This document shows positions 1-8,520 of a stretch of 30,679 nt of DNA, in pieces. Origin of the DNA: an uncultured Robinsoniella sp. (GTDB taxonomy: Bacteria; Bacillota; Clostridia; Lachnospirales; Lachnospiraceae). Both the position numbers and the translations under genes were made by a program. The stretch spans positions 1 to 30,679 of the forward strand of contig UQGG01000070.1 of NCBI GenBank assembly GCA_900540475.1, read 5' to 3'. The notes under the pieces were generated by a model. The model saw only the letters and a program-made list of their open reading frames with translations, was not told the DNA's origin and did no database searches. Position 1 is the stretch's first letter. The number at the start of each line of letters is the position of its first letter.

Positions 1-20
1 ACTTTCATTACTATTTGTGC

Positions 21-36
21 CGCGCCCGAAGGCGCG
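21..36. other. GC-rich hairpin upstream of the fucosidase gene
   Basis: CGCGCC (21-26) and GGCGCG (31-36) pair perfectly around a CGAA tetraloop, just before the Shine-Dalgarno GGAG at 43-46. No T run follows, so it is not a normal intrinsic terminator. It may be an intercistronic mRNA structure or part of a palindromic repeat; the upstream gene lies outside the window. Confidence 0.5.
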
Positions 37-52
37 CGGAATGGAGATTAAA

Positions 53-1297
53 ATGAAAGATACAAAACAGCAATGGTTTAAGGACGCGAAGTTTGGACTG
101 TTTATCCATTGGGGACTATATTCTGTTTTAGCCGGGGAATATAATGGTAAGAAGACAGACCGGATCGCTGAGTGGATTATGAATCATCTGGATATACCGG
201 TCAGTGAATATGAAAAGCTGGCGGGTCAGTTTAATCCGGTAAATTTTAATGCAGAGGAGATTGTAAAAAAGGCAAAGAGCTGGGGAATGAAATATATTGT
301 ATTCACCTCCAAGCATCATGAAGGATTTGCAATGTATGACTCCAAATGCAGTGATTATAATGTGGTAAGAGCAACACCTTATAAAAAAGACATTCTGAGA
401 CAGTTAAAAGACGCCTGTGATAAATATGATATGAAACTGGGGCTTTACTATTCACAGGCTCAGGACTGGCATGATCCTGACGGATTAATGTATTTAAAGG
501 ATAATTCCCACAAAGATTATCAGCACTATCTGGATACAAAGGTAAAACCGCAGCTAACTGAAATTCTAACAGAGTACGGGGATATTGCACTGATTTGGTT
601 TGACACGCCCATGGAGACCACGCCGGAGCAGAGCAAATCCCTGGTGGATCTGGTTAAATCCCTGCAGCCAAATTGTATTGTCAGCGGCAGAATCGGAAAT
701 GAACTGGGTGAATATATGACTACGGGAGATAATTTTATACCGAGACTGCCATATGAGGGCGACTGGGAGCTGCCGGCTACTTTGAATGATACCTGGGGCT
801 TTAACAAGGATGACCACAACTGGAAGAACCCGGATGACATCATCCGGCTGCTGCTGAAAGTAACCAGCAGGGGAGGCAATTACCTTTTAAATATTGGACC
901 CGATGCAACCGGGCGTGTACCGAATGAAAGTATTGCTATCTTGGATGAAGTAGGAAAATATGTTCAGGATAATGCGGACAGTATCTTTGGAACCAGAAGA
1001 GTGGATTTCTATGCTTATGAATTGGAATGGGCACAGTTCACACAGAAAGATAATAAATTATTTGTACATGTTCTGGAGCCCAGGCGCCGAATCGAATTGC
1101 TGAATGTGGGCAATCAAGTTAAGAGCGCATATTTGGTAAGGGACGGCAGGGAGCTGGAATACGAGTGTTCTGTTACCTGTGAAGGGGCAGGCATGATTGA
1201 AGTAGAAGTTCCCGAAGAATTGTGGGAGGAGAAAAATTACTGTGTCTGCCTGGTGACAGCGGAAAAAGATCCGGTATTTGAACCCATAGTAGGATAA
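53..1297 (+). CDS. Alpha-L-fucosidase, GH29 family
   Basis: Predicted retaining glycosidase that removes alpha-linked L-fucose from glycans. The 414-residue protein opens with the family signature WFKDAKFGLFIHWGLYS (H19), has SKHHEGF with the H88-H89 pair, and IALIWFDTP, where D184 fits the catalytic nucleophile of the WFD motif. A C-terminal beta-rich segment (about residue 320 onward) follows the catalytic barrel. The ATG at 53 is chosen because GGAG (43-46) sits 6 bases before it and the protein then starts at the family N-terminus. The frame is also open from ATG 41 and GTG 17, but those have no ribosome site. No signal peptide is visible, so it is probably cytoplasmic and acts on imported oligosaccharides. 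Its operon lies to the left, outside the window. The acid/base glutamate varies in GH29 and I do not assign it. Confidence 0.93.
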   Translation: MKDTKQQWFKDAKFGLFIHWGLYSVLAGEYNGKKTDRIAEWIMNHLDIPVSEYEKLAGQFNPVNFNAEEIVKKAKSWGMKYIVFTSKHHEGFAMYDSKCSDYNVVRATPYKKDILRQLKDACDKYDMKLGLYYSQAQDWHDPDGLMYLKDNSHKDYQHYLDTKVKPQLTEILTEYGDIALIWFDTPMETTPEQSKSLVDLVKSLQPNCIVSGRIGNELGEYMTTGDNFIPRLPYEGDWELPATLNDTWGFNKDDHNWKNPDDIIRLLLKVTSRGGNYLLNIGPDATGRVPNESIAILDEVGKYVQDNADSIFGTRRVDFYAYELEWAQFTQKDNKLFVHVLEPRRRIELLNVGNQVKSAYLVRDGRELEYECSVTCEGAGMIEVEVPEELWEEKNYCVCLVTAEKDPVFEPIVG

Positions 1298-1301
1298 GAA
1301 T

Positions 1302-1383
1302 AGAGCGTGTCTTAGAATAATTGCACCTGTCAGATGCTCATGTGAAGCGTCATTGCAGGTACAGATGTTTTGGGACACGCTCT
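1302..1383. repeat. 82-bp inverted-repeat element, probable fucosidase terminator
   Basis: AGAGCGTGTC (1302-1311) and GACACGCTCT (1374-1383) are perfect 10-bp inverted ends. A nested ACCTG/CAGGT pair lies inside. The right arm runs into TCTTTTATAG, so the folded transcript could terminate the fucosidase mRNA, whose stop is only 5 bases upstream. The AGAGCGTGT end matches the end of the MITE-like element at 25121. Confidence 0.6.
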
Positions 1384-1391
1384 TTTATAGA

Positions 1392-1420
1392 CTGTCAGAA
1401 AGCAATTTCCAAACAGACTC
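1392..1420. repeat. Solo right end of the MITE-like element family
   Basis: This stretch (CTGTCAGAAAGCAATTTCC and onward to AACAGACTC) matches the right ends of the larger elements at about 16034-16062 and 25250-25278 (CAGAAAGCTATTTCCAAGC and CTGAAAGCAATTTTAAAGC). No matching core lies next to it, so it looks like a remnant. The remainder of the 1298-1646 gap holds the PFOR promoter and leader. Confidence 0.5.
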
Positions 1421-1534
1421 CAGGGCAGAGCAGACGGCAGGAATAATTTTTAATCAGTATCCGGTAATGATTCACGAAATTATTAGTGTATTGTGAAAAG
1501 TACAAAAAAAATGTTAAATAAGGGACGTGGCAAA

Positions 1535-1563
1535 TGGACAAGTATCCCGAAATGTGCTATGAT
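1535..1563 (+). promoter_or_regulatory. Sigma-70-type promoter of the PFOR gene
   Basis: TGGACA (1535-1540), a 17-base spacer and TATGAT (1558-1563) give a near-consensus housekeeping promoter. The start would be near 1570, leaving a leader of about 77 bases. Strong expression fits the role of PFOR in fermentative clostridia. Confidence 0.75.
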
Positions 1564-1603
1564 TAGATCATATGAGGAAAATCATAAATCCATATGTACA
1601 AAT

Positions 1604-1621
1604 GAATCTCTTCGGAGATTC
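1604..1621 (+). promoter_or_regulatory. Leader hairpin with UUCG tetraloop
   Basis: GAATCTC and GAGATTC form a perfect 7-bp stem closed by TTCG (UUCG in RNA, an unusually stable tetraloop). It ends 9 bases before the AGGAGG at 1631-1636. The position suggests mRNA protection or tuning of translation initiation rather than termination, as no T run follows. Confidence 0.55.
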
Positions 1622-1646
1622 TAAATAATAAGGAGGAAAAACACAA

Positions 1647-4600
1647 ATGGCTAGAAAAATGAAGACCATGGATGGTAATCATGCTGCAGCTCATGCTTCG
1701 TATGCGTTTACAGACGTAGCAGCAATCTATCCGATCACACCATCATCTGTTATGGCTGAAGCAACTGATGAATGGGCAACCCAGGGAAGAAAAAATATCT
1801 TCGGACAGGAAGTTCAGGTAACTGAAATGCAGTCTGAGGCAGGTGCTGCCGGTACCGTACACGGATCCCTTGCAGCAGGTGCTTTAACAACTACTTATAC
1901 AGCATCTCAGGGACTTTTACTGATGATCCCTAACTTATACAAAATTGCAGGCGAGCAGTTACCAGGTGTATTCAATGTTTCCGCACGTGCTCTTGCAAGC
2001 CATGCATTATCTATATTCGGTGACCATTCTGACGTTTATGCATGTCGTCAGACAGGATGCGCTATGCTTTGTGAATCCAGCGTACAGGAAGTAATGGACT
2101 TAACAGCTGTTGCTCACCTTGCTTCAATTAAAGGACGTATTCCATTTATCAACTTCTTTGACGGATTCCGTACATCTCATGAAATCCAGAAGATCGAAAC
2201 ATGGGATTATGAAGATTTAAAAGATATGGTAGATATGGATGCAGTAGATGCTTTCCGTAAACATGCTTTAAATCCAAATCACCCATGCCACAGAGGTTCT
2301 GCACAGAATCCGGATATCTTCTTCCAGGCAAGAGAAGCATGTAACGAAAGCTACGATGCTTTACCTGCTATCGTTCAGGATTACATGGACAAAGTTAATG
2401 AAAAAATCGGTACAGATTATAAATTATTCAACTACTACGGAGCAGCAGATGCTACTCATGTAATCATCGCTATGGGTTCCGTATGTGATACAATTGAAGA
2501 AACAATTGACTACTTAACAGCAGCAGGCGAAAAAGTCGGTGTTGTAAAAGTTCGTCTTTACAGACCATTCAGCGCAGAAGCTTTGATTAACGCTATTCCG
2601 GAAACTGTAAAACAGATCTCCGTATTAGACAGAACAAAAGAGCCGGGCGCACTTGGCGAACCATTATACTTAGATGTAGTTGCAGCATTAAAAGAAACAA
2701 AATTTGATGCAATTCCAGTATACTCAGGACGTTACGGATTAGGATCTAAAGATACAACACCTACTCAGATCGTTGCTGTATACAAAAATGCTGAAAAGAA
2801 GAAATTCACAATTGGTATCGTGGATGATGTAACAAATCTGTCTCTTGAATTAGGAACACCTCTTGTTACTACACCTCAGGGAACAATCAACTGTAAATTC
2901 TGGGGACTTGGTGCTGACGGTACTGTTGGTGCGAATAAGAACTCCATTAAGATTATCGGTGATAACACAGATATGTACGCTCAGGCTTACTTTGATTATG
3001 ATTCAAAGAAATCCGGCGGTGTTACTATGTCCCACTTACGTTTTGGTAAGAGCCCGATCAAATCTACTTACTTAATCCGTCAGGCTAACTTTGTTGCTTG
3101 TCATAACCCATCTTATGTTAATAAATATAACATGGTTCAGGAATTAGTAGACGGCGGAAAATTCTTATTAAACTGCCCATGGGATATGGAAGGTCTTGAA
3201 AAACATTTACCAGGACAGGTTAAGAGCTTTATCGCTAACCATGGTATTAAATTATATGTAATCGATGGTATCAAGATTGGTAAAGAAATCGGACTTGGCG
3301 GACGTATCAATACTGTTCTTCAGTCAGCATTCTTCAAACTTGCTAACATCATTCCGGAAGAACAGGCTATTGACCTGATGAAAGCAGCTGCAAAAGCTAC
3401 TTACGGAAGAAAAGGCGATAAGATTGTACAGATGAACTATGATGCAATTGATGCAGGCGCTAAGCAGGTTGTTGAAATCACAGTACCAGACAGCTGGAAA
3501 GATTCTGCTGACGAAGGTCTTGCAATGTCTCACGCAGAAGGCGGAAGAAAAGACGTTGTTGATTTCGTTAACAATATCCAGAGTAAAGTAAATGCACAGG
3601 AAGGTAATTCATTACCAGTATCTGCATTCAAAGAATATGTAGACGGTTCTACACCATCCGGTTCTTCTGCATATGAAAAACGTGGTATCGCAGTAGATAT
3701 CCCTGTTTGGAAACCAGAAAACTGTATCCAGTGTAACAGATGTGCTTATGTATGTCCTCATGCAGTTATCCGTCCGGTTCCTATGACAGATGAAGAAGTA
3801 GCAGCAGCACCAGAAGGAATGACAACTATTCCAATGACAGGTATGCCAAATTATAAATTTGCAATTACTGTTTCTGCTTATGACTGTACAGGATGTGGAT
3901 CTTGTGCTAACGTATGTCCAGGTAAGAAGGGTGAAAAAGCACTTGTTCTTGAAAACATGGAAGCAAATGCAGACTGCCAGAAATACTTCGACTATGCTGT
4001 AGAATTACCTGCAAAAGCAGATGTTGTTGAAAAATTCAAAGAAAATACCGTTAAGGGAAGCCAGTTCAAACAGCCATTACTTGAGTTCTCAGGAGCTTGT
4101 GCAGGTTGTGGTGAAACACCTTACGCTAAATTAATCACTCAGTTATTTGGTGACAGAATGTACATTGCAAATGCTACAGGATGTTCTTCTATCTGGGGTA
4201 ACTCTTCACCATCCACACCTTATACTGTAAATGCAAAAGGACAGGGACCAGCATGGTGTAACTCCTTATTCGAAGATAATGCAGAATTTGGTTATGGTAT
4301 GTTATTAGCTCAGAAAGCCCTGAGAAATGGCTTAAAAGCGAAAGTTGAAGAAATTGTTGCAAATACAGAAGACTCTGATGTAAAAGCTGCTTGCCAGGAT
4401 TGGATCGATACCTTTAACTCAGGCGCTACAAATGGTTCTGCAACTGACAGAATGGTAGCTGCTTTAGAAGGTAAAGACTGCGATACATGCAAAGAAGTTG
4501 TAAATAACAAAGACTTCTTAGCTAAAAAATCTCAGTGGATCTTCGGTGGTGACGGATGGGCTTATGACATCGGTTTCGGTGGTGTTGACCATGTATTAGC

Positions 4601-5189
4601 AAGCGGACAGGATATCAACATCATGGTATTCGATACCGAAGTTTACTCAAATACAGGTGGACAGTCCTCCAAATCTACACCTACAGGAGCTGTAGCACAG
4701 TTCGCTGCCGGTGGTAAAGAAGCGAAGAAGAAAGACCTTGCAAGTATCGCTATGAGCTATGGTTATGTATATGTAGCACAGATCGCTATGGGTGCTGATT
4801 ACAATCAGACTGTAAAAGCTATTGCAGAAGCAGAAGCTTATCCGGGACCATCCTTAATTATCGCTTACGCTCCATGTATCAACCACGGAATTAAGATCGG
4901 TATGAGCAAAGCTCAGACAGAAGAAGATAACGCAGTAAAAGCTGGTTACTGGCATTGCTTCCGCTTCAACCCAACTTTGTCTTCCGAAGGAAAAGCTGCA
5001 TTCAGCTTAGACAGCAAGGCTCCAACAGGAGACTACCAGGCATTCTTAGACGGAGAAGTTCGTTACAATTCACTGAAACGTTCTAATCCTGAAAAAGCTG
5101 CTGTACTCTTCGCTAAATCTGAAGAATACGCAAAAGAAAGATATGCTTACCTGCAGAAATTAATTACTCTGTATGGTGGAGAACAATAA
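1647..5189 (+). CDS. nifJ: Pyruvate:ferredoxin (flavodoxin) oxidoreductase, single chain
   Basis: Converts pyruvate and CoA to acetyl-CoA and CO2, passing electrons to ferredoxin or flavodoxin; cytoplasmic and central to fermentation. At 1180 residues it is the usual full length. The N-terminal pyruvate-binding domain has YPITPSS with T31 and E64 at the same numbers as the well-studied Desulfovibrio enzyme. Two ferredoxin motifs follow (CIQCNRCAYVCP from C693 and CTGCGSCANVCP from C747). The proximal cluster starts at CAGCGE (C818), and the thiamine diphosphate motif is GDGWAYDIGFGG (D969) followed by YSNTGGQSSKS. AGGAGG at 1631-1636 fixes the ATG. Leucine is mostly TTA and CTT, whereas neighbouring genes use much CTG, as expected of a very highly expressed gene. 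It is monocistronic, apart from possible read-through into the next gene. Confidence 0.98.
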   Translation: MARKMKTMDGNHAAAHASYAFTDVAAIYPITPSSVMAEATDEWATQGRKNIFGQEVQVTEMQSEAGAAGTVHGSLAAGALTTTYTASQGLLLMIPNLYKIAGEQLPGVFNVSARALASHALSIFGDHSDVYACRQTGCAMLCESSVQEVMDLTAVAHLASIKGRIPFINFFDGFRTSHEIQKIETWDYEDLKDMVDMDAVDAFRKHALNPNHPCHRGSAQNPDIFFQAREACNESYDALPAIVQDYMDKVNEKIGTDYKLFNYYGAADATHVIIAMGSVCDTIEETIDYLTAAGEKVGVVKVRLYRPFSAEALINAIPETVKQISVLDRTKEPGALGEPLYLDVVAALKETKFDAIPVYSGRYGLGSKDTTPTQIVAVYKNAEKKKFTIGIVDDVTNLSLELGTPLVTTPQGTINCKFWGLGADGTVGANKNSIKIIGDNTDMYAQAYFDYDSKKSGGVTMSHLRFGKSPIKSTYLIRQANFVACHNPSYVNKYNMVQELVDGGKFLLNCPWDMEGLEKHLPGQVKSFIANHGIKLYVIDGIKIGKEIGLGGRINTVLQSAFFKLANIIPEEQAIDLMKAAAKATYGRKGDKIVQMNYDAIDAGAKQVVEITVPDSWKDSADEGLAMSHAEGGRKDVVDFVNNIQSKVNAQEGNSLPVSAFKEYVDGSTPSGSSAYEKRGIAVDIPVWKPENCIQCNRCAYVCPHAVIRPVPMTDEEVAAAPEGMTTIPMTGMPNYKFAITVSAYDCTGCGSCANVCPGKKGEKALVLENMEANADCQKYFDYAVELPAKADVVEKFKENTVKGSQFKQPLLEFSGACAGCGETPYAKLITQLFGDRMYIANATGCSSIWGNSSPSTPYTVNAKGQGPAWCNSLFEDNAEFGYGMLLAQKALRNGLKAKVEEIVANTEDSDVKAACQDWIDTFNSGATNGSATDRMVAALEGKDCDTCKEVVNNKDFLAKKSQWIFGGDGWAYDIGFGGVDHVLASGQDINIMVFDTEVYSNTGGQSSKSTPTGAVAQFAAGGKEAKKKDLASIAMSYGYVYVAQIAMGADYNQTVKAIAEAEAYPGPSLIIAYAPCINHGIKIGMSKAQTEEDNAVKAGYWHCFRFNPTLSSEGKAAFSLDSKAPTGDYQAFLDGEVRYNSLKRSNPEKAAVLFAKSEEYAKERYAYLQKLITLYGGEQ

Positions 5190-5213
5190 GATAGAGATAT
5201 TTTAAAGAAAATT

Positions 5214-5247
5214 AAGACCGGATGGCGATTGGCTGTTCGGTCTTTTC
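5214..5247 (+). terminator. Intrinsic terminator after PFOR
   Basis: AAGACCG (5214-5220) pairs with CGGTCTT (5238-5244) across a 17-base loop, followed by TTCTT. The 7-bp stem with a long loop is moderate, so some read-through into the LytTR gene is possible. Confidence 0.6.
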
Positions 5248-5270
5248 TTAAGGGTGAGTGGGATGATTTT

Positions 5271-5996
5271 ATGATATATATTGCAGTTTGTGATGTAGAT
5301 AACAAGATATGTTCGTTTATGGAACATATCATTCGAAAGTATGCCCGGGAAAATGCTATTAATGTGGAAATAGACATTTTTTATAGTGGTGAAGCTCTGT
5401 GTAAGTCTTTAGAAAGTTCTAATTATTATGATCTGATCTGTTTAGATATTCAATTACAGAAAATGAGTGGGATAGATGTGGGACTCTATTTGAGAGAGAA
5501 GCTGGGAAATGATGCAACACATCTCATTTATATTTCCGCAAGTACCAATCACGCTATGAAATTATTTCAGATAAGGCCGCTGAATTTTTTGGTTAAGCCT
5601 GTTTATGATTCAGCCATGTGGAAAAATCTGCATAAGGCTGTACAATTAATTGAAAAACAAAACCTGTGCTTTCAATATAAAAAAGGCAGGACTTATCATA
5701 GAATATTATATAGTAGTATTCTTTATTTTAAAAGTGAAGGTAAAAAAGTATATATCATTTTAGATGATGATAGCAAAGAATTCTATGGGAAAATTGATCT
5801 GATTATGTCTGAGGTTCCTCTGCAAAAATTTATAAGAATCCACAAATCGTATATTATTAATTTAAATTATATAAAAGAATATTGTTTTGAATCGGTGAAA
5901 ATGAGTGATGGTGAGGTTTTGGCTATCAGTAAAACTTATCGAAAAGATATAAGAGAAAAGATACTAAGCCATATGGATGTTGTTGGTGACGTATAG
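5271..5996 (+). CDS. LytTR-family response regulator
   Basis: A 241-residue transcription factor of the AgrA/ComE type. Residues about 1-120 form a receiver domain with acidic residues D8 and D10, the phosphoacceptor D59 in ICLDIQL, a switch Ser/Thr in YISAST and K109 in FLVKPVYD. Residues about 140-240 form a LytTR DNA-binding domain (FIRIHKSYIINLNYI). The frame is open from TTG 5229, but that lies inside the PFOR terminator; ATG 5271 begins the family N-terminus MIYIAVCDVDN, with a weak GTGGGA upstream. No histidine kinase is adjacent, so it is an orphan within this window. Two 9-base direct repeats lie just downstream, before the secreted-peptide gene. The inference is that it controls the cassette at 6090-10043. 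Confidence 0.9.
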   Translation: MIYIAVCDVDNKICSFMEHIIRKYARENAINVEIDIFYSGEALCKSLESSNYYDLICLDIQLQKMSGIDVGLYLREKLGNDATHLIYISASTNHAMKLFQIRPLNFLVKPVYDSAMWKNLHKAVQLIEKQNLCFQYKKGRTYHRILYSSILYFKSEGKKVYIILDDDSKEFYGKIDLIMSEVPLQKFIRIHKSYIINLNYIKEYCFESVKMSDGEVLAISKTYRKDIREKILSHMDVVGDV

Positions 5997-6023
5997 GTAA
6001 ATCATTGATCTACTTACAGTCTA

Positions 6024-6054
6024 TTTTTACCAAAAAAATATGCATTTTTTACCA
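6024..6054 (+). promoter_or_regulatory. Candidate LytTR operator: two direct repeats
   Basis: TTTTTACCA occurs at 6024-6032 and again at 6046-6054, start to start 22 bp, about two helix turns. An inverted partial copy, GGTAAAAT, lies at 6071-6078. LytTR proteins typically bind two 9-bp direct repeats separated by about 12 bp, so the geometry fits. Possible -10 boxes downstream are TAAAAT (6073-6078) and TATAAA (6083-6088); neither has a convincing -35, as is common for activated promoters. Confidence 0.45.
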
Positions 6055-6089
6055 CATAAAAAAAATATCGGGTAAAATGTGTTATAAAT

Positions 6090-6473
6090 ATGAAGAAAGA
6101 CGTCTTTTTTACATATTAGTCAGTAGCATTGGCCGGTACGATAGCATTTGATGTTACGGTTGGTGTAAACTCAAACCCAGATCCATATTCTTATCGTGAG
6201 GCAAAAGATGACAACGCTCAGACATATTATGTAACAACCTCAGGGTTTAACATAAGAACCGGAAGCATTTATGTCAAATCTATTCCATCGAATGGCGGAG
6301 TTGATTCTAACGAGACAAAATGTACTGCACACTTATCTTCTGCGGGTGAAAGGCGTTATTCAAACTCATATAGAAATGGAACTGCTAAACCACGTCAGCT
6401 TTTTTATATGAGTTCTCGACGTGGCTCTTCAGAAGCTATGACAGTCAATGCCTGGGGAAAATATTGTCCATAA
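6090..6473 (+). pseudogene. Small secreted peptide gene with a disrupted signal-peptide region (DUF2712-like?)
   Basis: The body is intact from residue LAGTIAFDV (6129) to the stop at 6471-6473. It gives a roughly 100-residue Ser/Tyr/Asn-rich product containing PYSYREAKDD and ending NAWGKYCP. Upstream, ATG AAG AAA at 6090 is in the same frame but meets TAG at 6117-6119. The frame starting at 6101 instead reads RLFYILVS, which would join SVALAGTIAF to make a normal signal peptide. The reading therefore looks broken by small indels near 6099 and 6119. No Shine-Dalgarno precedes ATG 6090; the only other start is TTG 6129, which would remove the signal peptide. The likely ancestral role is a secreted peptide exported or sensed by the ABC cassette that follows. 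Assignment to DUF2712 is from general resemblance only. Sequencing error is an alternative to true decay. Confidence 0.5.
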
Positions 6474-6559
6474 TTTTTAATTATTCTGACCTGGTTTTTT
6501 AAGAGCACTTTTGATACTTTGAAAAATACAACTGAAAAACAAAAAGAAATGGATTACAT

Positions 6560-7720
6560 ATGTTAAACAAAAAATCAAATTTACTAATTGGCATCCTAAT
6601 AATAAGCTCATTATTATACATTGGATGCCAAGAAAGCGATGTGCCGGTAACGCTTACGCAATTTTCAGAAGCAACCGACATAGATGAGGATACATCCGCT
6701 TCAGACAATGACGGAATTACCTTTCCTGAAAAATATGAAAAGGAATCTGGAAATGTAACGTTTGAAACCATGATTGTGCTGAATAAGGATTTTAACCCTA
6801 ATGAAATTTATGATTATATAGCTACTTTGCAGCAGCCTGACCCATCTAATACCCTGAAGGTACTTTTTTCAAGAATTAACTACCAGGAAGAGATCACGAC
6901 AAACGACTCTGGTCAGACAGACTATTACTATGCAGGGCAGAATGGGGAAGCATTGCTGATATATCCTGAATCAGTTCAATTATACAAATCTTTTGCTGAT
7001 CATTTGCCAAGGGTACTCAGTCTATCCTACAAATATAATTATAATGGGGACAAATATTCACAGTCCGAGGAATTTTCTTTCGCTGCACGGGACACAGCGC
7101 TTACAGATATATTGGATATACTTTCAAAAATGGGCATAACGATTGGGAATGATTATAGCTATAGTGGGTATTCGCTGGACTATCAAACGATGAAAAATGA
7201 AGAGACAGTATTAGGGATACAAGGAGAGGCGGATCCCTCACAATACAAGGAGAACTGGTCTTCTGACGATGACTGTTATTATTTTGCCCTGCGCCAAACA
7301 TGCCAAAAGCTGCCCGTTTATTATATCTATAGCGATATTTATAAAGAAGCCTCTGATGCATTTGCACAAGTACAGGCTGCCTATTCAAAAGATGGTTTGT
7401 TCTATCTTTTGATGGACAAGACCTTTAAATTTCAAAAAGGGGATACAAAGCTAAAATTAAAGAACTTTGAGGAAATTGCTGGCACTGTGGAGTACAAGTA
7501 TGCAAATATCATATCAGATGATAATTATATCGTTACCAAGGCCCAGTTAATGATGATGGCACGGCAGGAAAAGAATGAAAGTTATCGGTTAACCCCGGTA
7601 TGGGTATTCGACGTTACCGAGAATCTTAAGCTGCAGTCTGGGGAAGGTTCTGTTGAGGAGCACTCGGTATTGAACCAGGTCATCGTAAATGCGGTTACGG
7701 GAGAGGAGATCATCCAATGA
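6560..7720 (+). CDS. Putative cassette lipoprotein, function unknown
   Basis: A 386-residue protein with a basic N-terminus, a hydrophobic stretch (about residues 8-22) and LLYIGCQ. C23 is a plausible lipidated cysteine, although Y at -3 is unusual for a lipobox. An acidic linker (DIDEDTSASDNDG) follows, then an extracytoplasmic domain that I do not recognise. It includes LNKDFNPNEIYDYIATLQQ and, near the C-terminus, LTPVWVFDV and VIVNAVTGEEI, which read like a beta-rich fold. The stop overlaps the next start by ATGA, and GGAGAGGAG within its 3' end serves as that gene's ribosome site, so translation is probably coupled. Its own ribosome site is weak (TGGA at 6550-6553). In context it is a candidate surface partner of the exporter, for example an immunity or peptide-capture lipoprotein. 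That role is inference. Confidence 0.75.
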   Translation: MLNKKSNLLIGILIISSLLYIGCQESDVPVTLTQFSEATDIDEDTSASDNDGITFPEKYEKESGNVTFETMIVLNKDFNPNEIYDYIATLQQPDPSNTLKVLFSRINYQEEITTNDSGQTDYYYAGQNGEALLIYPESVQLYKSFADHLPRVLSLSYKYNYNGDKYSQSEEFSFAARDTALTDILDILSKMGITIGNDYSYSGYSLDYQTMKNEETVLGIQGEADPSQYKENWSSDDDCYYFALRQTCQKLPVYYIYSDIYKEASDAFAQVQAAYSKDGLFYLLMDKTFKFQKGDTKLKLKNFEEIAGTVEYKYANIISDDNYIVTKAQLMMMARQEKNESYRLTPVWVFDVTENLKLQSGEGSVEEHSVLNQVIVNAVTGEEIIQ

Positions 7721-8520
7721 TAAAGACCTGTGAGAAATTATTCAGATATCTCCGGATGGACATAAGCAGAGGAATTTGTTCCGGGGGATTTCTTCTGGGG
7801 ATCGCGGGCGTCTTCCTTACCCTGATGTTTGGTACAGTGGATGATATTACTCTGGATACAACGGTTTTCTTTGTCTTTGATCTAATACAGTATGGTATGC
7901 CCTCCATGATCGTAATGCTGTTTTGCGCATATCCCTATGCAAACAGTTTCTGTCAGGATATGGAGAATCGTTATGCGTATCTTATGGTTCAGAAGGGATC
8001 TGTCTTCCTGTATACTTTATCCAGGTCTATCACGATATTTCTAACTGCCCTGTTGACCTATTCCATTGGAACAATGCTGTTTGTCCTGTATCTGCGGTAC
8101 AGAATGCCCTGGGAGGACGCTAATTTTACCTCTATATCTTTACTACAGGAAGTAGGAGGATTGCGGTATTTTCTTACTCCTGGAAGGTACCCGGTATATT
8201 TTTTCCTATTCACCGTACAAAAGGGAATCCTTGCTGCTTCCTTATCCCTTCTGGCAGCGTATGTGTCTCTATATATTGTAAATTCCCTTCTGGTATTGTC
8301 AATTCCTGTTATGGGGTACTATTTTTTATTGTATTTAGGAAACTCCATATGGGGGCATGACTCTGTTTTTAATGTTTCCATAATATTTGATGCCAGTTAT
8401 AATATATGGGAAAATGACCTTGCATCCTTTTTGTGGCCAATTCTTTTGGGAGTCATATTTTCAGGCTGTCTGATTGGTCTTATATACAAAAAAGTCAGAG
8501 GGAGGATCCGGTGTGCATAA
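7717..8520 (+). CDS. ABC-2-like membrane protein, first subunit
   Basis: A 267-residue polytopic protein with about six hydrophobic segments, around residues 20-37, 50-70, 95-120, 165-185, 190-210 and 235-257. There is a loop ENRYAYLMVQKGSVFLYTLSRSITIF of the kind found in ABC-2 permeases between the second and third helices. No enzymatic motif is visible. The start is fixed by ATGA overlap with the lipoprotein gene and by GGAGAGGAG upstream. It is followed by a second membrane protein and an ABC ATPase, so it is probably one half of a heterodimeric peptide exporter or immunity pump. No close family is recognised. Confidence 0.75.
   Translation: MIKTCEKLFRYLRMDISRGICSGGFLLGIAGVFLTLMFGTVDDITLDTTVFFVFDLIQYGMPSMIVMLFCAYPYANSFCQDMENRYAYLMVQKGSVFLYTLSRSITIFLTALLTYSIGTMLFVLYLRYRMPWEDANFTSISLLQEVGGLRYFLTPGRYPVYFFLFTVQKGILAASLSLLAAYVSLYIVNSLLVLSIPVMGYYFLLYLGNSIWGHDSVFNVSIIFDASYNIWENDLASFLWPILLGVIFSGCLIGLIYKKVRGRIRCA

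Noticed and set aside
17..52. Earlier GTG or ATG starts of the fucosidase
   Set aside because: GTG 17 is followed by the GC-rich hairpin, and ATG 41 overlaps the ribosome site that serves ATG 53.
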